DNA of 22,500 bases from Prorocentrum cordatum (taxonomy: Eukaryota > Sar > Dinophyceae > Prorocentrales > Prorocentraceae), in the NCBI GenBank assembly GCA_963575745.1, contig CAUYUJ010020699.1:1-22500 (forward strand), read 5' to 3'. Made by a program: the position numbers and the translations under genes. The notes beneath the pieces were generated by a model. That model was not told the origin of the DNA, did no database searches, and saw only the letters and a program-made list of their open reading frames with translations. Positions 18,989-22,500 of this stretch are shown here, one piece after another. How positions within the stretch are numbered: the stretch's first letter is position 1; every line of letters starts with the position of its first letter.

Positions 18989-19098
18989 GCGGAGTTTTTT
19001 GGATCGGTGCTGAGGCCTCCCTGGCGGCGCTTCTGGCGCCGCCCCTGGCTCGCTACACGCGCCAGGGAGGGGGTCCAGCGCCGATCCAAGAAATCCGC
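18989..19098. repeat. Nested inverted repeat (38/39-base arms around an 8-bp hairpin)
   Basis: The left arm 18989-19026 starts GCGGAGTTTTTTGGATCGG and ends TCCCTGGCG. The right arm 19060-19098 is its imperfect reverse complement, with exact GGATCGG and TCCCTGGCG blocks. A smaller perfect hairpin lies at the inner edge: GGCGGCGC at 19023-19030 pairs with 19036-19043. No coding capacity is seen. It could be a second small transposable element or a structured RNA. Confidence 0.65.
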
Positions 19099-19319
19099 GG
19101 GGATTTCCGAAACCTACAATGGAAGCCCATGCCAAGAAACACCTTGCTTGACTCCAGGGTGCCCTGGGCTTCGATGGTTTCGATGGTTTTGCTAAATGGA
19201 AATCGTGACGCTCCACACCAAAAATCAATGGACGTCCTGGGGTCTCGGGGTTAGGTTTCTTGTGGAAGGTTTCTTCTGGTCGATCTCCTGCTCTATGTTG
19301 ATGCCGTTCGTTGCTCCTC
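19099..19319. other. Unique spacer of lower GC content
   Basis: A 10-base direct duplication TTCGATGGTT occurs at about 19171-19190. No gene is supported. Confidence 0.4.
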
Positions 19320-19480
19320 TTAAGTCGGGCCTGTCCCTCTACAGGAGGAAAATTCCAAAGTTGTCAAAAAATAGTCTGGGGACGATGTTCTCACTATTTT
19401 GGAGCATGTTTGGAGCATGTTTGGAGTGTTTTCTGATTTTTCTTCCAAAATTCCGCTGTAGGGGGACAGGCCCGACCTAA
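19320..19480. mobile_element. MITE-like element, copy B
   Basis: The 161-base element has 25-base terminal inverted repeats at 19320-19344 and 19456-19480. It starts TTAAGTCGGGCCTGTCC and ends GGACAGGCCCGACCTAA. Compared with copy A, the left arm carries C instead of A at position 12, and the right arm carries the matching G instead of T, so pairing is kept. The interior is AT-rich with a GGAGCATGTTT duplication at about 19400-19422. TA flanks both ends. No open frame is present. Confidence 0.8.
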
Positions 19481-19754
19481 TGCCCCTCTGAAGCAGCAGC
19501 CCGGGGTCGGAGGGGGCTCGTTACTCCTCTGGCTTTTCCACGGCCCATCCTCTGGCGCTCCTCGTAGACCCTGGCGCTTTTTCGAGTGGGGGGTCGACTA
19601 CATAATTCATTTACCTCTACGTTGTTTTTCGTCGAATTCTCAGTTTTTTTCCGACCCGGATCTACACATATCTCGTGGAGTCGACGAACAAAAAATTTTA
19701 TCCTGGCGAAGGACCCAACCATATGCAGTTGTGAATGCCGCAATTGTGAATGCC

Positions 19755-19999
19755 ATCTTCGCCTGCGCTCCCTATGTGGCCACGGCTTCCCGCCGGAGCC
19801 CGACATGCTCAGGGACACGTTCGTGGCCGTCTTCGCGGGCGCCGACGACGACAAGGACGGCGTCCCTCTCACCGAGGAGCAGAAGCAGGAGAAGGCCTTG
19901 AGAGCCATGAGGGAGGAGGTGGCGTTGCACGTCGACAAGGCGGAGTACGACGCCCATGCGCGGTTGTTGAAGCAGCGCAACTATGGGGCCACGATCCTC
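19755..19999 (+). CDS. Putative exon of an unidentified gene, upstream of the satellite array
   Basis: The frame reads a hydrophilic, non-repetitive segment including MLRDTFVAVFAGADDD and LTEEQKQEKALRAMREEV, then KQRNYGAT. It looks like an acidic-to-basic helical region. Base composition at third positions is strongly GC, unlike the AT-rich sequence just upstream (19600-19740). The exon start is not determined: the frame is open back to 19586, and AG at 19728-19729 is one candidate acceptor. It runs directly into the 89-bp array. A donor-like GTGAG begins at 20000. The next coding-like segment in the same frame begins at 21503. No family is recognised and no promoter or start is certain. Confidence 0.4.
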
Positions 20000-21500
20000 G
20001 TGAGGGATGTGCCGCTATGGCCCGGGGCCGCCATGCGAACCCTGCCACTGGCGCCTTCGGTGGAGCTCCAGTGGGGCCACGGTCCTCGTGAGCCGAAATG
20101 GCCCGAGGCCGCCATGCGAACCCTGCCACTGGGGCCTTCGGTGGAGCTCCCCATAGGGCCACGATCCTCGTGAGGGGTGTGCCGAAATGGCCCGAGGCCG
20201 CCATGCGAACCCTGCCACTGGCGCCTTCGGTGGAGCTCCCTATGGGGCCACGATCCTCGTGAGGGGTGTGCCGAAATGGCCCGAGGCCGCCATGCGAACC
20301 CTGCCACTGGCGCCTTCGGTGGAGCTCCCTATGGGGCCACGATCCTCGTGAGGGGTGTGCCGAAATGGCCCGAGGCCGCCATGCGAACCCTGCCACTGGG
20401 GGCCTTCGGTGGAGCTCCCTATGGGGCCACAATCCTCGAGAGGGGTGTGCCGAAATGGCCCGAGGCCGCCATGCGAACCCTGCCACTGGCGCCTTCAGTG
20501 GAGCTCCCTATGGGGCCACGATCCTCGTGAGGGGTGTGCCGAAATGGCCCGAGGCCGCCATGCGAACCCTGCCACTGGGGCCTTCGGTGGAGCTCCCTAT
20601 GGGGCCACGATCCTCGTGAGGGGTGTGCCGAAATGGCCCGAGGCCGCCATGCGAACCCTGCCACTGGCGCCTTCGGTGGGGCTCCCTATGGGGCCACGAT
20701 CCTCGTGAGGGGTGTGCCGAAATGGCCCGAGGCCGCCATGCGAACCCTGCCACTGGAGCCTTCGGTGGAGCTCCCTATGGGGCCACGATCCTCGTGAGGG
20801 GTGTGCCGAAATGGCCCGAGGCCGCCATGCGAACCCTGCCACTGGCGCCTTCGGTGGAGCTCCCTATGGGGCCACGATCCTCGTGAGGGGTGTGCCGAAA
20901 TGGCCCGAGGCCGCCATGCGAACCCTGCCACTGGCGCCTTCGTGGAGCTCCCTATGGGGCCACGATCCTGATGAGGGGTGTGCCGAAATGGCCCGAGGCC
21001 GCCATGCGAACCCTGCCACTGGCGCCTTCGGTGGAGCTCCCTATGGGGCCACGATCCTCGTGAGGGGTGTGCCGAAATGGCCCGAGGCCGCCATGCGAAC
21101 CCTGCCATTGGGGGCCTTCGGTGGAGCTCCCTATGTGGCCACGATCCTCGTGAGGGGTGTGCCGAAATGGCCCGAGGCCGCCATGCGAACCCTGCCACTG
21201 GCGCCTTCGGCGGGGCTCCCTATGGGGCCACGATCCTCGTGAGGGGTGTGCCGAAATGGCCCGAGGCCGCCATGCGAACCCTGCCACTGGCGCCTTCGGT
21301 GGAGCTCCCTATGGGGCCACGATCCTCGTGAGGGGTGTGCCGAAATGGCCCGAGGCCGCCATGCGAACCCTGCCACTGGAGCCTTCGGTGGAGCTCCCTA
21401 TGGGGCCACGATCTTCGTGAGGGGTGTGCCGAAATGGCCCGAGGCCGCCATGCGAACCCTGCCAGTGGGGCCTTCGGTGGAGCTCCCTATGGGGCCACGA
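19981..21500 (+). repeat. 89-bp satellite array, about 17 units
   Basis: The unit contains GGGGCCACGATCCTCGTGAG, GTGTGCCGAAATGGCCCGAG, GCCGCCATGCGAACCCTGCC and CTTCGGTGGAGCTCCCTAT. GTGTGCC starts at 20177, 20266, 20355, 20445, 20534, 20623, 20712, 20801, 20890, 20978, 21067, 21157, 21246, 21335 and 21424. Spacings are therefore 88-90. Two more diverged units precede 20177. Later units are nearly identical, differing by single bases such as GCGCC, GGGCC or GAGCC. As 89 is not a multiple of 3, frames rotate and each stops at the TGA of CTCGTGA. CTATGGGGCCACGA marks both ends (19981 and 21487), 1506 bases apart. Confidence 0.97.
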
Positions 21501-21502
21501 AG

Positions 21503-21739
21503 CGGTGGGTGAAACGCAGGGATGAAGAGGAGGAAGGGGGCAGCGGGAGGAGGAGTGGACGCGGGGCGCTGTCTCTTCAAAACGAGGACCCAACACCACA
21601 GGATGGTTGGGAACAAGTTTGGGGTGAATCAAATGTTGACGCTTCGTGTATCCCCACCAGCCCATCCAGAAACGATGTCCCTGACGGGGGGATAGAGGAA
21701 GAGATACGTATTGTCAAACAGCGCGGGAGGGGTCATTAA
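21503..21739 (+). CDS. Putative terminal exon downstream of the satellite array
   Basis: The segment reads RWVKRRDEEEEGGSGRRSG, continues through SLQNEDPTPQDGWEQVWGES and ends IRIVKQRGRGH with a TAA stop at 21737-21739. It is hydrophilic, non-repetitive and complex, unlike the satellite translations on its left and the CTCTTGGG minisatellite on its right. AG at 21501-21502 is a possible acceptor. With the GTGAG donor at 20000 the intron would be 1503 bases, and the frame is kept between codons. Alternatively the segment is an open frame by chance. No domain is recognised. Confidence 0.4.
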   Translation, partial: RWVKRRDEEEEGGSGRRSGRGALSLQNEDPTPQDGWEQVWGESNVDASCIPTSPSRNDVPDGGIEEEIRIVKQRGRGH

Positions 21740-21764
21740 GCCGTGGCCGTCTCGAGCCGTCTTG

Positions 21765-21965
21765 GAGCGGTTTTGGGGCCTCCTGGGGCATCTCGGGAGC
21801 CACCTTGAGCCAGCTTGGACTATCTTGAGCCATCTTGAAGGTCATCTTGGGCTCTCTGAGGCCGCTTGGGGACCACTCGGAGGCCTCTTGGAGCGCTCGT
21901 GGGGTCCTCTTGGGGGCCTCTTGGGAGCCCTGGAGGGCCTCTTGGGGCTATCTTGGGGGCGGTCG
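21765..21965. repeat. CTCTTGGG-type minisatellite, second locus
   Basis: Degenerate units such as GGCCTCTTGGAG, GGTCCTCTTGGGGG and GGCCTCTTGGGAGCC recur, with ATCTTGAGCC variants at the left end. It shares its core with 2820-2960. Confidence 0.75.
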
Positions 21966-22003
21966 GTCAAAAGAGGGGGGTCCTCGTTGTGCGTCCCCCC
22001 CTC

Positions 22004-22036
22004 GGGGGCCACGATTCTCGTGAGGAGTGTCAAACA
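22004..22036 (+). repeat. Isolated fragment of the 89-bp satellite
   Basis: GGGGGCCACGATTCTCGTGAG followed by AGTGT matches the array core GGGGCCACGATCCTCGTGAG then GGGTGT, with two substitutions. It lies about 500 bases beyond the array end. Confidence 0.7.
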
Positions 22037-22320
22037 TGTGCCCTCCCACTTGCCGGAAAAGGAGCCTCTGACACCTCGCGAAACTTTCGAGAAAACCTCA
22101 GGGAGGGGAGGGAGAGGGTTCCCCTCCCCAAAGGGAAGAGGGGTTGTGGAAGAAAAAGGAGATCGCCCTTAGACTACCTCTTGCCCAAAGGGCTGGTGGG
22201 ATTCTGCAGTCGATCCCCCATTCGAGCTTTTGGGGCCATCAAGAGAGGGGCCTCGTTCCTGCGCTTGCGTTCCTTGTGGTAGCGGCTTGACTGTGAAGTC
22301 CGGACGCTGAAAGTAGGATC
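22037..22320. other. Spacer with no supported gene
   Basis: Short open frames on both strands show no features. Confidence 0.35.
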
Positions 22321-22334
22321 AAGTTGGGTTTGGG

Positions 22335-22412
22335 AGTCCGACGCGAATCCGACGCAAATCACATGCAGATCCAGCGGGATCCGACGGGGGCCCGACGTAA
22401 ATCCAACGCAAA
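22335..22412. repeat. Short CCGACGCAAAT-type minisatellite
   Basis: About seven units of 8-14 bases with the core ATCCGACGCAAAT and variants ATCCAGCGGG, CCCGACGTAA and ATCCAACGCAAAT. Confidence 0.6.
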
Positions 22413-22500
22413 TTGGGTCTCGAGTTGCCTCGCGAGGCCTCCAGGGCTGGTTTCTGGCAGCTCCTGGGGTCCAGGCCGAGGGGCCTACTCGCAGCCGAGG

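Noticed and set aside
19869-21376. Many 80-205-codon open frames on both strands over the 89-bp array
   Set aside because: They are rotating translations of the satellite. Forward frames end at the same TGA in each unit.
20000-21482. Alternative intron using AG at 21481-21482
   Set aside because: Joining there gives a 1483-base intron that changes frame and reaches a stop within a few codons, unlike the AG at 21501-21502.

Overview
The window looks like GC-rich nuclear DNA from a dinoflagellate-type protist. This is an inference from four things: the style of the reverse transcriptase fragments (for example QGCPLSG followed by ADD in the first element), the very high load of simple repeats and tandem satellites, genes lying far apart in accessory sequence, and the absence of bacterial gene packing. 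I found no dinoflagellate spliced-leader sequence, rRNA, tRNA or CRISPR array, so the assignment is not proven.

Layout. 1-1760: a 5'-truncated, four-times frameshifted LINE reverse transcriptase on the + strand, ending in a CCHC zinc knuckle. 1866-4840: pyrimidine and purine microsatellites on alternating strands, a CTCTTGGG-type minisatellite, a degenerate ~82-bp tandem array and a 73-bp duplication. 4841-7670: unique GC-rich spacer, (CAC)26, a (CAC)30/(GGT)14 perfect palindrome, a ~132-bp tandem array, and a long TCC tract bracketed by 58-bp direct repeats. 8072-8231: a MITE-like element. 8888-9883: about 1 kb of GT-rich minisatellite. 9884-11366: spacer with a recurrent CA/TG composite repeat and a 230-bp duplication.

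The best genes are on the - strand. A 602-residue WW-domain protein is intact (13175 down to 11367). Upstream of it is a LINE ORF with an endonuclease/exonuclease/phosphatase (EEP) domain and a reverse transcriptase (17536 down to 13763), split by two frameshifts, one of them in a 9-base homopolymer. Both ORFs are preceded by related CA-rich/TGTGATG leader repeats, so they may belong to one mobile family or share an upstream repeat.

17880-22500 is mostly spacer. It holds a nested inverted repeat, a second copy of the MITE-like element with compensatory changes in its terminal repeats, and an 89-bp satellite (about 17 units, 1.5 kb). That array sits between two hydrophilic coding-like segments in the same reading frame. 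A GTGAG donor at 20000 and an AG acceptor at 21501-21502 would remove almost the whole array and join the segments in frame. The strongest candidates for something undescribed are this satellite-filled intron, the covarying MITE pair, and the WW-domain ORF beside the LINE.
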